From assembly GCF_002904335.1 (NCBI RefSeq), contig NZ_PPHF01000139.1, forward strand, positions 57,886 through 121,885: a DNA stretch of 64,000 nt, given 5' to 3'. Below the pieces are notes generated by a model. The model did no database searches and was not told the origin of the DNA. It saw only the letters and a list, made by a program, of their open reading frames with translations. The position numbers and the translations under genes were made by a program. The number at the start of each line of letters is the position of its first letter. Within the stretch, counting starts at the first letter, position 1. Source of the DNA: Amycolatopsis sp. CA-126428 (lineage in GTDB: Bacteria > Actinomycetota > Actinomycetes > Mycobacteriales > Pseudonocardiaceae). Shown piece by piece: positions 24,466 to 32,409 of this stretch.

Positions 24466-27400
24466 TCAGGCCTTCGCGACCGCCACGGTGACCTTCGTGC
24501 CCTCGCCGACCGTGCCGGCGAAGCCCTCGGCCACCGGGCCGTGGCTCACCGACGTCGCCAGCGTCTCCGACGCGAGGAACTCCTCGTGCGTCCGAGCCGC
24601 TTCGACGACGTCGGCGGGCGCGTCGATGGTGAGCGCGATCCGGTCGGCGACGTCGAGCCCGGCGTCCCGGCGAGCCTGCTGCACGACCCGGACCAGGTCG
24701 CGGACCAGGCCCTCGGCCGCCAGTTCCGGCGTCACCTCGGTGTCGAGCAGGACCAGCCCGGACCCACCGGGCAGCTCCGCCGCCGCGCCGCCGCCCTTGG
24801 CGACCAGCCGGCGTTCGAACTCGCCCTCCTGCAGGGCGATCCCGGCCGCGACCACGGCGCCGCCCTGGAACGACCAGTCCCCCGCCTTGACGGCCTTGAT
24901 CACCGTCTGGACGTCCTTGCCCAGGCGCGGGCCGGCGGCGCGGGCGTTCACCGCGACCTCGAACCCGCCGTGCGCGCCGACGTCGGTGGTCAGCTCGACC
25001 GCCTTGACGTTCACCTCGTCGCGCAGGATGTCGGCGAAGGCACCCATCGTCTCCGCGTCCGAAGCGGCCACGACCAGCGACGACAGCGGCAGCCGCACGC
25101 GCAGCTTGTTGGCCTTCCGCAGCGACAGCGCCGACGACGCCACCTGCCGCACCCGGTCCATCGCCGTCACCAGCGCCGCGTCCGCGGGCAGGTCGTTCGC
25201 GTTCGGCCAGTCGGTCAGGTGCACCGAACGGCCGCCGGTGAGCCCGCGCCAGACGACCTCGGTGGTCAGCGGCAGCAGCGGCGCCGCCACCCGCGAAGTC
25301 ACCTCCAGCACGGTGTGCAGCGTGTCGATCGCGTCCTTGTCGCCCGCCCAGAAGCGGTCGCGCGAGCGGCGCACGTACCAGTTCGTCAGGACTTCGAGGA
25401 AGTCCCGGACGGTCTGGCACGCGCCCGCGACGTCGTAGTGGTCCATCGCGTACTCGACGTCGGTGACCAGCTCGTGCGTCTTCGCCAGGACGTACCGGTC
25501 GAGCACGTTCGGCGAGTCGGTGCGCCACTGGCCTTCGATGCCCTCGGCGTTCGCGTAGAGCGCGAGGAAGTAGTACGAGTTCCACAGCGGCAGCACGGCC
25601 TGGCGGACGGCGTCGCGGATGCCCTTGTCGGTGACGACGAGGTTGCCGCCGCGTAGGATCGGGCTCGCCATCAGGTACCAGCGCATGGCGTCGGAGCCGT
25701 CGCGCTCGAGCACCTCGTTGACGTCCGGGTAGTTGCGCAGCGACTTGGACATCTTCGCGCCGTCAGAGCCCAGCACGATGCCGTGCGCGACGCAGGTGCG
25801 GAACGCCGGCCGGTCGAACAGCGCCGTGGCCAGGACGTGCAGCAGGTAGAACCAGCCGCGGGTCTGCCCGATGTACTCGACGATGAAGTCGCTCGGGTAG
25901 TGGTGCTCGAACCACTCGGCGTTCTCGAACGGGTAGTGCACCTGGGCGTACGGCATCGAGCCGGAGTCGAACCAGACGTCGAGGACGTCCGGGACGCGGC
26001 GCATGGTCGAGTTGCCGGTCGGGTCGTCCGGGTTCGGCCGGGTCAACTCGTCGATGTAGGGCCGGTGCAGGTTGTCCAGCCGCACGCCGAAGTCGGCCTC
26101 CAGCTCGTCGAGCGAGCCGTAGACGTCGGTGCGCGGGTACTCCGGGTCGTCGGACTGCCACACCGGGATCGGCGTGCCGAAGTACCGGTTGCGGGAGATC
26201 GACCAGTCGATGGCGTTCTCCAGCCACTTCCCGAACTGGCCGTCCTTGACGTTCTCCGGGTACCAGGTGATCTGCTGGTTGAGCTCGACCATCCGGTCCT
26301 TGAACTGCGTCACCGCGACGAACCACGACGAGACCGCGCGGTAGATCAGCGGGTTCCGGCAGCGCCAGCAGTGCGGGTAGCTGTGGTCGTAGGTCTCGTG
26401 CCGCAGCAGCACGGCGCCCTGCTGCGCCGCGGATCCGGTGCCGTTCTTGAGGTCCCGCACGATGTTCGGGTTCGCGTCGAAGACCTGCTGGCCTTCGTAG
26501 TCCGGCACGGTCGCGTCGAACTTGCCGTGCGCGTCGACCGGCGTGACCGGCGGGATGCCGGCGGCGTCGGTGACGACCTTGTCGTCGGCGCCGTAGGCCG
26601 GGGCGATGTGGACGATCCCGGTGCCGTCGTCGGTGGTGACGTAGTCGGCGGCCAGCACCTGGTGGGCGTTCTCGGTGCCGGTGAAGTACGGGAACGGCGG
26701 CGCGTAACGGGTTCCGAGCAACTGCGTGCCGGTGTAGCGCGCGACGACCGTCGGCTCTTCGCCGAGTTCACGCGCGTACGCGGCGACCCGCGCTTCGGCG
26801 AGCAGGAACCGCTTGCCTTCGCTCTCCACGACGACGTACTGCACTTCGGGGTGCACGGCGGTGGCGAGGTTCGATGGCAGCGTCCACGGCGTCGTCGTCC
26901 AGATCAGCAGGTAGGTGCCGTCGAGGTCGTTGTCGTTGCCCTGCAAGCGGAACCCGACGGTGACGGCCGGGTCCTGGCGGTTGCGGTAGACGTCGGAGTC
27001 CATGCCCAGCTCGTGGTTGGACAGCGGCGTCGCGTCGCGCCAGCAGTACGGCAGGACGCGGTAGCCCTCGTAGACGAGTCCCTTGTCCCATAGGCGTTTG
27101 AACGCCCACAGCACCGACTCCATGTAGGTGACGTCGAGGGTCTTGTAGTCGTTGTCGAAGTCGACCCAGCGGGCCTGGCGGGTGACGTACTCGCGCCACT
27201 CGTCGGTGTAGCGGAGGACGGACTCCTGCGAAGCCGCGTTGAACTTCGCGATGCCCATCTCTTCGATCTCGGACGTCTCGGTGATGCCGAGCTGGCGCAT
27301 CGCTTCGAGCTCGGCGGGCAGGCCGTGGGTGTCCCAGCCGAAGCGGCGCTCGACCTTGCGGCCCTTCATCGTCTGGTAGCGCGGCACCAGGTCCTTGACG

Positions 27401-27624
27401 TACCCGGTGAGCAGGTGGCCGTAGTGCGGCAGGCCGTTGGCGAAGGGCGGGCCGTCGTAGAAGACGTACTCGTTTTCGCCCTTTTCGCCGGCCGGGCGCG
27501 CGTCGATCGACGCCTGGAAGGTCCGGTCGCTCTCCCAGTAGGCGAGGACCTGCTTCTCCAGTGCGGGGAACGACGGCTGCGACGGGACTCCTGCGCCGTC
27601 GCCAAGCTGGGCCTGGGGGTACAT
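24466..27624 (-). CDS. ileS: Isoleucyl-tRNA synthetase
   Basis: 1052 residues, class Ia synthetase of the long (eukaryote-like, type 2) form common in actinobacteria. The HIGH motif is HYGH at 67-70 (GLPHYGHLLTGYVKD) and KMSKS begins at Lys624 (GAKMSKSLRNYP). The editing domain lies between (TTDDGTGIVHIAPAYGADD), and the C-terminal anticodon and extension domains follow. It charges tRNA-Ile in the cytoplasm. ATG 27624 has GAGGAG 8 bases upstream. Expression is controlled by the T-box leader just upstream. The long type is the one associated with mupirocin tolerance in other bacteria; that is not tested here. Confidence 0.97.
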   Translation of the reverse strand: MYPQAQLGDGAGVPSQPSFPALEKQVLAYWESDRTFQASIDARPAGEKGENEYVFYDGPPFANGLPHYGHLLTGYVKDLVPRYQTMKGRKVERRFGWDTHGLPAELEAMRQLGITETSEIEEMGIAKFNAASQESVLRYTDEWREYVTRQARWVDFDNDYKTLDVTYMESVLWAFKRLWDKGLVYEGYRVLPYCWRDATPLSNHELGMDSDVYRNRQDPAVTVGFRLQGNDNDLDGTYLLIWTTTPWTLPSNLATAVHPEVQYVVVESEGKRFLLAEARVAAYARELGEEPTVVARYTGTQLLGTRYAPPFPYFTGTENAHQVLAADYVTTDDGTGIVHIAPAYGADDKVVTDAAGIPPVTPVDAHGKFDATVPDYEGQQVFDANPNIVRDLKNGTGSAAQQGAVLLRHETYDHSYPHCWRCRNPLIYRAVSSWFVAVTQFKDRMVELNQQITWYPENVKDGQFGKWLENAIDWSISRNRYFGTPIPVWQSDDPEYPRTDVYGSLDELEADFGVRLDNLHRPYIDELTRPNPDDPTGNSTMRRVPDVLDVWFDSGSMPYAQVHYPFENAEWFEHHYPSDFIVEYIGQTRGWFYLLHVLATALFDRPAFRTCVAHGIVLGSDGAKMSKSLRNYPDVNEVLERDGSDAMRWYLMASPILRGGNLVVTDKGIRDAVRQAVLPLWNSYYFLALYANAEGIEGQWRTDSPNVLDRYVLAKTHELVTDVEYAMDHYDVAGACQTVRDFLEVLTNWYVRRSRDRFWAGDKDAIDTLHTVLEVTSRVAAPLLPLTTEVVWRGLTGGRSVHLTDWPNANDLPADAALVTAMDRVRQVASSALSLRKANKLRVRLPLSSLVVAASDAETMGAFADILRDEVNVKAVELTTDVGAHGGFEVAVNARAAGPRLGKDVQTVIKAVKAGDWSFQGGAVVAAGIALQEGEFERRLVAKGGGAAAELPGGSGLVLLDTEVTPELAAEGLVRDLVRVVQQARRDAGLDVADRIALTIDAPADVVEAARTHEEFLASETLATSVSHGPVAEGFAGTVGEGTKVTVAVAKA

Positions 27625-27629
27625 CCGGG

Positions 27630-27862
27630 TGCTCCTCGGTTCGTCGCTCGCGTACGGACGACCGGCTTCGCACCGGTCACCCACACGGGGACGAGACGCC
27701 TCGGCGTTCCGCGGTACCACCCCGCTTGCCCGCTCACGCAGGCCACTTCGTTCGACGGCTGTCACGGGCCGAACCCGTCCGGTTCTACTGAGAGCGGTGA
27801 AGCTCGGTTCTTCCGGAGGCTCCCCGGTGATGGCCGGATCGACGCCGTGTTGCCTACCAGGT
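27630..27862 (-). ncRNA. T-box leader of ileS
   Basis: On the minus strand the leader has the stem I region with the Ile specifier ATC (complement of 27829-27831, in CCGGCCATCACCGGGG), then AGTAGAACCGGACGGGTT, then the T-box proper GGGGTGGTACCGCGG (27723-27709) followed by a GC-rich stem-loop (CGAGGCGTCTCG). This arrangement and wording match the translational T-box leaders known for actinobacterial ileS. Uncharged tRNA-Ile would bind and expose the ribosome site GAGGAG in front of the ATG. Confidence 0.92.
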
Positions 27863-27978
27863 TAACCGGCCCGCGCAACCGGGTTGTCACGAGGGGCACA
27901 TCCGGTCACGACGATCGCGACCAGCCAGAGCGTGCCCACCTCGTGCAGACCCGTGACGAACGGGCCGGCCACGCCCGA

Positions 27979-28138
27979 CCCTCCAGACACGCGTGTCGTC
28001 CCTCCAGACACGCGTGTCGTCCCTCCAGACACGCGTGTCGTCCCCTCAAGCACGCGTGTCGTCCGCTCCGGCGGCAACTACGCGTGATTGGGGAGGCATC
28101 ACGCGTGATTGGAGGGGCATCACACGTGATTGGGGGGT
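27979..28138. repeat. Array of 21-base units with palindromic CACGCGTG core (4 direct + 3 inverted)
   Basis: Four direct units at 27979-27999, 28000-28020, 28021-28041 and 28042-28062 share CAGACACGCGTGTCGT with a CCCTC lead. Then come 13 bases of spacer and three units at 28076-28096, 28097-28117 and 28118-28138 with ATCACGCGTGATTGGGG. On the opposite strand the second set reads CACGCGTGATGCCTCCCC, close to the first set's CACGCGTGTCGTCCCTCC, so the sets face each other. Period 21 throughout. It lies upstream of the ileS leader and downstream of the 203-residue membrane protein gene. Confidence 0.88.
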
Positions 28139-28146
28139 CGACACGG

Positions 28147-28758
28147 TCAGCGGTGGGCGGCGACCAGGGTGGCGTCGGGGTTGCAACGGTCGCAGGGGGT
28201 GAAGCCGAGCTGGCGGGCCTCGCCCACGCCGATCGGGATCGTGTCGCGGGTGCCGAGCCAGGGGCAGGTGCGGAGGTGGTAGCGGGGGTGCTCGTCGACG
28301 ACCACGACCTCGTCCTCGAGGTCGGCCAGGACCGCGACGTCGGCCTCCGGGGTCTCTTCCACTCCCGGGTCGGAATCGGGCTTCGTTTCGGCCTCGGCTG
28401 AAGCGTCGGCCTCTTCGGGAGGCTCGGGGTCGGGCGTGTCTGGGGTGTCGGGCGTGTCGGCTGGGTCACCGAGGTCGCCGGAGGCCGGGATCAGGGTGGT
28501 TTGTTCTTCGGCCGGTGACTCGGGTGCCTCGGCCTCCGGCGGGGAAACGGCCGAAGCGGCCGGAGCTGCCGCAGCGGCGGCCGGGGCCGGAGGCGCGGCA
28601 GCTCGGCGACGGCGGCGCAGCCAGTCGGCGACCAGGAGCAGCCCGGCCAGCACGGACAGGCCGATGGAAACCCACGCCCACAGCGAAGAAGCCGTGATCA
28701 GCGCGGTGACGAGCAACCCCAGAGCCGCCAGTACCAGGACCAGCACGATGTAAAGCAC
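28147..28758 (-). CDS. Membrane-anchored protein with C-terminal Cys/His motif
   Basis: 203 residues. Two membrane helices (about 1-20 and 28-46) are followed by an RRRRR stop-transfer, a long Ala/Pro and acidic linker (about 55-140) and a compact C-terminal domain RYHLRTCPWLGTRDTIPIGVGEARQLGFTPCDRCNPD. The last part resembles the metal-binding repeat of Ada-like domains (His, Cys, Cys-x2-Cys) and probably binds zinc. Homologues in this position between divIVA and ileS are common in actinomycetes. Function unknown. Confidence 0.75.
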   Translation of the reverse strand: MLYIVLVLVLAALGLLVTALITASSLWAWVSIGLSVLAGLLLVADWLRRRRRAAAPPAPAAAAAAPAASAVSPPEAEAPESPAEEQTTLIPASGDLGDPADTPDTPDTPDPEPPEEADASAEAETKPDSDPGVEETPEADVAVLADLEDEVVVVDEHPRYHLRTCPWLGTRDTIPIGVGEARQLGFTPCDRCNPDATLVAAHR

Positions 28759-28836
28759 GCTGAATTACAGCACGAACCGGCCGGGAGCGGACCACGACCC
28801 GCCCACGTGTGGTACCGGATCGACTCCGAACCGTGG

Positions 28837-28868
28837 TCCACCCCACCGGCGGGGGCCGATGGGGTGGA
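28837..28868. terminator. Hairpin downstream of divIVA
   Basis: TCCACCCCA at 28837-28845 pairs perfectly with TGGGGTGGA at 28860-28868 around a 14-base GC-rich loop. It starts 15 bases after the divIVA stop on the minus strand and probably ends the division-gene transcript. Confidence 0.6.
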
Positions 28869-28882
28869 CGCGGAACGGAAAC

Positions 28883-29737
28883 TCAGCCGGCTTCGGCCCG
28901 CGGGCCGAAGGAGTAACCCTGGCCGCCACTCGTCGAACCGGACGACTGCCCGGAGTTCGACGACGCCGACGCGGGGGCCGCGGAACCGCGGTCGTCGAGC
29001 TCGCGCAGCTGGGACTCGAGGAACCCGCGCAGCCTCGTGCGGTACTCCCGCTCGATCGTGCGCAGCTCTTCGATCTTCTTGCCCAGCCCGCTCTTCTCGG
29101 AGTTCAGGCTGTTCATCGTCTCGGTGTACTTCCGCTGGGACTCGCGCTCCAGCGTGGTCGCCTTGTCGCGCGCCTGGCGCTCCAGGGTCTCGGCACGGGT
29201 CCGCGCGTCGTTCAGCATCGTGTCGACGCGGGTGCGGGCCTCGTTGACCATCGAGTCGGACTTCGCCCGGGCGTCCGAAAGCAGCTGCTCGGACTTGGTG
29301 CGGGCCTCGGCCAGCATCCCGTCGGACTCGGTCTTCGCCTCGGCGGTCAGCCGGTCGGCCATCTCCTGGGCCAGGCCCAGGACCTTGGCGGCCTGCACGT
29401 TCGGCTCCGTGCTGTCCCCGACCATCGAGTGCGTCGAGTGCGCCTGGGTCTGCTCCATGGCCGACTGCGGCGGCGGCACCGGGGCCAGCCGGCGCGACGG
29501 CTCTTCCCGCATCGGGGGGGCGGATTTGGCGCTGTCGAGCTCGCTCCGAGCCGACTCGAGCTCGGCGTCGAGCTGCTCCATCTGCTGGCGCAGCTCGTTG
29601 TTGTCTTCGATCAAGCGGGCCAGCTCGGTCTCCACCAGGTCGAGGAACGCGTCCACCTCGTCCTCGTTGTAGCCCCTCTTGCCGATGGGCGGCTTGCTGA
29701 ACGCAACGTTATGCACGTCAGCGGGGGTCAACGACAT
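28883..29737 (-). CDS. wag31: DivIVA/Wag31 polar growth protein
   Basis: 284 residues. The N-terminal DivIVA lipid-binding domain is clear (LTPADVHNVAFSKPPIGKRGYNEDEVDAFLDLVETELARLIEDN), followed by a long alpha-helical coiled coil with repeating SxxxxAEARTKSEQLLSDAR-type heptads to about residue 235 and a Ser/Gly-rich tail. It marks poles and septa in actinomycetes and directs tip growth. It ends the ftsZ-pgeF-yggS-sepF-yggT-divIVA string. Ribosome site GAGGTGAT before ATG 29737. Confidence 0.96.
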   Translation of the reverse strand: MSLTPADVHNVAFSKPPIGKRGYNEDEVDAFLDLVETELARLIEDNNELRQQMEQLDAELESARSELDSAKSAPPMREEPSRRLAPVPPPQSAMEQTQAHSTHSMVGDSTEPNVQAAKVLGLAQEMADRLTAEAKTESDGMLAEARTKSEQLLSDARAKSDSMVNEARTRVDTMLNDARTRAETLERQARDKATTLERESQRKYTETMNSLNSEKSGLGKKIEELRTIEREYRTRLRGFLESQLRELDDRGSAAPASASSNSGQSSGSTSGGQGYSFGPRAEAG

Positions 29738-29789
29738 CAGATCACCTCACGCACTCCATGGCCTGCAGGGTCCACCCAAGTTTCCCCGA

Positions 29790-30074
29790 TCAACTTGGAG
29801 TCGCCAGTTGCATCGCGAAGAACACAACCAACAGCAGCACCATAATCGACAAGTCCAGTCCGACGCCGCCGATTCGAACCATCGGAATGATTCGCCTGAA
29901 CAGACGAACCGGCGGGTCCGTCACTGTGTAGATGGTCTCGAGCGTGACCGCAACCCCTCCGGCCGGATGCCACTCACGCGCGAAGGTCCGGACGAGTTCG
30001 ACCACGATCCGCGCCGTCAGCAGCAGCCAGAAGGCGAACAGCACGTACCAGACGACCAGCCACACAGCTTCCAC
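29790..30074 (-). CDS. yggT: YggT-family membrane protein
   Basis: 94 residues with two membrane helices (about 5-25 and 72-92) joined by the YggT signature EWHPAGGVAVTLETIYTVTDPPVRLFRRIIPMVRIGGVGLDLS. YggT (YlmG) proteins are conserved next to sepF and divIVA and affect division or nucleoid organisation in Gram-positives and plastids. It lies 52 bases upstream of divIVA in the same operon. Confidence 0.93.
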   Translation of the reverse strand: MEAVWLVVWYVLFAFWLLLTARIVVELVRTFAREWHPAGGVAVTLETIYTVTDPPVRLFRRIIPMVRIGGVGLDLSIMVLLLVVFFAMQLATPS

Positions 30075-30180
30075 GTACCTACTCTAACCGGGCGTCCTCT
30101 CCGAAGACGCAGTTGAGGGGGCCGACCTCGCCCCGGGTCGGCAAAGTCACGTCTGCTTGCGCTCAGCGGTACGGGCGACT

Positions 30181-30783
30181 TCAGCCCCGCAAAAACAATC
30201 CGCCCTCGGCAATCCGCCGGCGGTCTTCCGCGGTGACGTCCACATCGGGCGGTGAGAGAAGGAACACCTTGTTGGTGACCTTGTCCATCGACCCCCTGAG
30301 CGCGAACGCCAGCCCGGCCGCGAAGTCGACGAGCCGCTTCGCGTCCGCGTTCTCCATCTCGGTGAGGTTCATGATCACCGGGATGCCCTCGCGGTAGTGC
30401 TCCCCGATCGCCCGCGCCTCCGCGTAACTGGTCGGGTGCAGCGTGGTGATGCGGCTCAACGGATCACGCACCGGCTGGCGCACGACCGGCTCGGTGACCG
30501 GTCGAAGCCGGGCCACGGGTTCCGGCTGCCGGTCCATGGCGAGCGCGCCGTGGACAGCGGGCTCGGAGCTGGGCACGGAGCGTGACCGGCTGCGGCTGAC
30601 GGGCTCGTCGTACGTGTCATCGACGTCGCGGTACCGTGAGCGGGACGACCGCGGTGCCGGCTCCTCGTAGGAGTCGTAGTCGTCGTCCGCGTAACCGCGC
30701 CGGTAATCGTCTTCGACGTCGTAGCCGTCGTCATCAGCGGGCACCATCCCGAAGTAGGCCTTCAGCTTCTGCAGCGCGCTCAT
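30181..30783 (-). CDS. sepF: SepF, FtsZ-bundling division protein
   Basis: 200 residues. The N-terminal amphipathic membrane helix (MSALQKLKAYFGMV) is followed by an acidic Tyr/Asp- and Arg/Ser-rich linker (about 18-90) and the C-terminal SepF fold (RITTLHPTSYAEARAIGEHYREGIPVIMNLTEMENADAKRLVDFAAGLAFALRG). It anchors the FtsZ ring to the membrane; actinobacteria lack FtsA, so SepF is the main tether. ATG 30783 has GGGAGAGG upstream. It ends in LFLRG. Confidence 0.95.
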   Translation of the reverse strand: MSALQKLKAYFGMVPADDDGYDVEDDYRRGYADDDYDSYEEPAPRSSRSRYRDVDDTYDEPVSRSRSRSVPSSEPAVHGALAMDRQPEPVARLRPVTEPVVRQPVRDPLSRITTLHPTSYAEARAIGEHYREGIPVIMNLTEMENADAKRLVDFAAGLAFALRGSMDKVTNKVFLLSPPDVDVTAEDRRRIAEGGLFLRG

Positions 30784-30881
30784 GCCTCTCCCTAGCCCTA
30801 GCCGCTCCCGCACTGACTCGATCTCCACGCCGTCAGTGCCCCGCACGGGCGGCCACGAAACGTGACGACCGCGCGAGCTCC

Positions 30882-31598
30882 CTACGGCGAGGCTAAACCG
30901 CGTCCCCCGAGCAACGCGGTTCCGACACGCACACAGGTCGAGCCGTGCGTGATCGCCTGTTCGAGATCATGGCTCATCCCGGCCGAGACGTCTGCGGCAT
31001 TCGGGTGATCTTTTCGGAGGGCTTCACCCGCGCGTGCGAGCCGTTCGAAGGCGGCGGCCGGGTCCGCACCCAGCGGCGCGACGGCCATCAGGCCGCGAAG
31101 CCGCAGCTCCCCGGACTGCGCGATGCGGTCGGCGAGCGCGGGCAGCTCGGTGAGCGGGCAGCCGCCGCGCCCGGGGTCGTCGTCGAGGCTGGCCTGGATC
31201 AGGACGTCGAGGGGTTCCTCACGTTTACCGCTGTAACGCTCGGTGTGCACCGCCTTGGCGAGCGCGTCGGCGAGCCGCCCGGAGTCGACGGACTGCACCT
31301 CGTGCGCCCACCCGACCACGGACCGCGCCTTGTTCCGCTGCAGCCGGCCCACCATGTGCCACCGCAGCCCGGCGGCGACTTCGGCCGCTTTCGGCCCGGC
31401 TTCCTGGTCGCGGTTCTCGCCGACGTCGGTGACGCCGAGCTCGGCCAGCAGCGCGACGTCGGACGCAGGGAAGGTCTTGGTGATCGCGATCAGCTTGACC
31501 TCGTCCCGCGGGCGCCCGGCCGCGCGGCAAGCGGCAGCGATCCGCTCTTCGACCTCGGCCAGGTTCTCGGCCAGCTCGGCCTTCCGGTCGGTGCTCAT
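30882..31598 (-). CDS. yggS: YggS/PROSC-family PLP homeostasis protein
   Basis: 238 residues of alanine racemase-like TIM barrel. The PLP lysine is in KLIAITKTFPASD, followed by VGENRDQEAGPK, WHMVGRLQRNKA and the phosphate-binding GMSHDLEQAITHGSTCVRVGTALLG. YggS binds PLP without a known catalytic role and balances vitamin B6. It lies between pgeF and sepF, 31 bases below pgeF, as usual in this cluster. Confidence 0.94.
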   Translation of the reverse strand: MSTDRKAELAENLAEVEERIAAACRAAGRPRDEVKLIAITKTFPASDVALLAELGVTDVGENRDQEAGPKAAEVAAGLRWHMVGRLQRNKARSVVGWAHEVQSVDSGRLADALAKAVHTERYSGKREEPLDVLIQASLDDDPGRGGCPLTELPALADRIAQSGELRLRGLMAVAPLGADPAAAFERLARAGEALRKDHPNAADVSAGMSHDLEQAITHGSTCVRVGTALLGGRGLASP

Positions 31599-31629
31599 GC
31601 CGCCTCCGCGGGAAGAAATACGTCGGCGG

Positions 31630-32334
31630 TCACGCTTCGATCCAGGTGATGCCCGCGATCCGCCCGGTCGTCCCGTCGCGGCGGTAGCTGAACAGCGTCT
31701 TGTCCTCGTTCGTGCAGCGCGGGTCGACACCGATCTTGCCGACACCCAGGTCGGCGAGCTGCCGCCAGAGCCCGGCGCGCAGGTCGAGGCCGGGGGTGCC
31801 CTTGCGGGTCTTGCAGGCGCTGCCGGGGACGTGTTTCTCGACGTCGGCGGCCATGGCGGCCGGCACCTCGTAGCAGTCGCCGCAGATGGCCGGGCCGAGC
31901 AGGGCCTCGATCCGGTGCGGCTCGGCACCCACTTCCCGCATGGCGGCGACGGCGGCCGGGACGACCCCGACCCGCGTGCCGACGCGCCCGGCGTGCACCG
32001 CCGCGACCACCCCGGCCTCGGCGTCGGCCAGCAGGATCGGCACGCAGTCCGCGACCAGCACTACCAGCGCGACGCCCGGGGTCGCGGTCACCAGGGCGTC
32101 GGTCGCCTCCGCCGCGCGGGTCTCCGAACCGTCGACGATGGTCGCCGTGCGGCCGTGGACCTGCTCCATCCAGGCCAGCTTGTCCTCGGCCAGGCCCAGC
32201 TCGGCGGCCAGGCGCTTGCGGTTGGCGAAGACGTTGCCCTCGTCGTCACCGACGTGGTCACCCAGGTTGAAGGTGTCGTAGGGCGGCCGCGACGCACCGC
32301 CCGCCCTGGTCGTCACCACTCGCCGAACCCGCAC
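31630..32334 (-). CDS. pgeF: Peptidoglycan editing factor PgeF (YfiH, laccase-domain)
   Basis: 234 residues from GTG 32334. It has the YfiH signatures MEQVHGRTATIVD, LVVLVADCVPILLAD (Cys of the metal site), AAVHAGRVGTRVGVV and GPAICGDCYEVP. Members are amidases/purine-nucleoside enzymes; PgeF removes L-Ser wrongly built into muropeptides. The start was chosen because AGGAGG stands 5 bases before GTG 32334 and the family begins at this VRVRRVVTTRAGG. An upstream ATG at 32367 would add 11 residues but falls inside a long hairpin. 75 bases below ftsZ. Confidence 0.93.
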   Translation of the reverse strand: MRVRRVVTTRAGGASRPPYDTFNLGDHVGDDEGNVFANRKRLAAELGLAEDKLAWMEQVHGRTATIVDGSETRAAEATDALVTATPGVALVVLVADCVPILLADAEAGVVAAVHAGRVGTRVGVVPAAVAAMREVGAEPHRIEALLGPAICGDCYEVPAAMAADVEKHVPGSACKTRKGTPGLDLRAGLWRQLADLGVGKIGVDPRCTNEDKTLFSYRRDGTTGRIAGITWIEA

Positions 32335-32353
32335 GAAATCCTCCTGGACGTCA

Positions 32354-32400
32354 CTGAAGGCCATCACCCCCGACTCTAGTTCGCGGGTGATGGCCTTCAG
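32354..32400. terminator. 16-bp hairpin between ftsZ and pgeF
   Basis: CTGAAGGCCATCACCC at 32354-32369 is perfectly complementary to 32385-32400, with a 15-base loop. It begins 9 bases after the ftsZ stop and ends 19 bases before the pgeF start. It probably reduces read-through from ftsZ into pgeF. Confidence 0.7.
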
Positions 32401-32409
32401 AGGTGGTGG

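Noticed and set aside
27884..28087. Possible small protein with repeated PPDTRVV
   Set aside because: The repeat follows from the 21-base array being a multiple of three; there is no ribosome site and the array is symmetric on the other strand.
22627..28138. CRISPR arrays
   Set aside because: Units are contiguous 21-mers without unique spacers, arranged in facing orientations, and no cas gene is near.
31630..32367. pgeF start at ATG 32367
   Set aside because: That ATG lies in a 16-bp hairpin arm; GTG 32334 has AGGAGG at ideal spacing and matches the family N-terminus.
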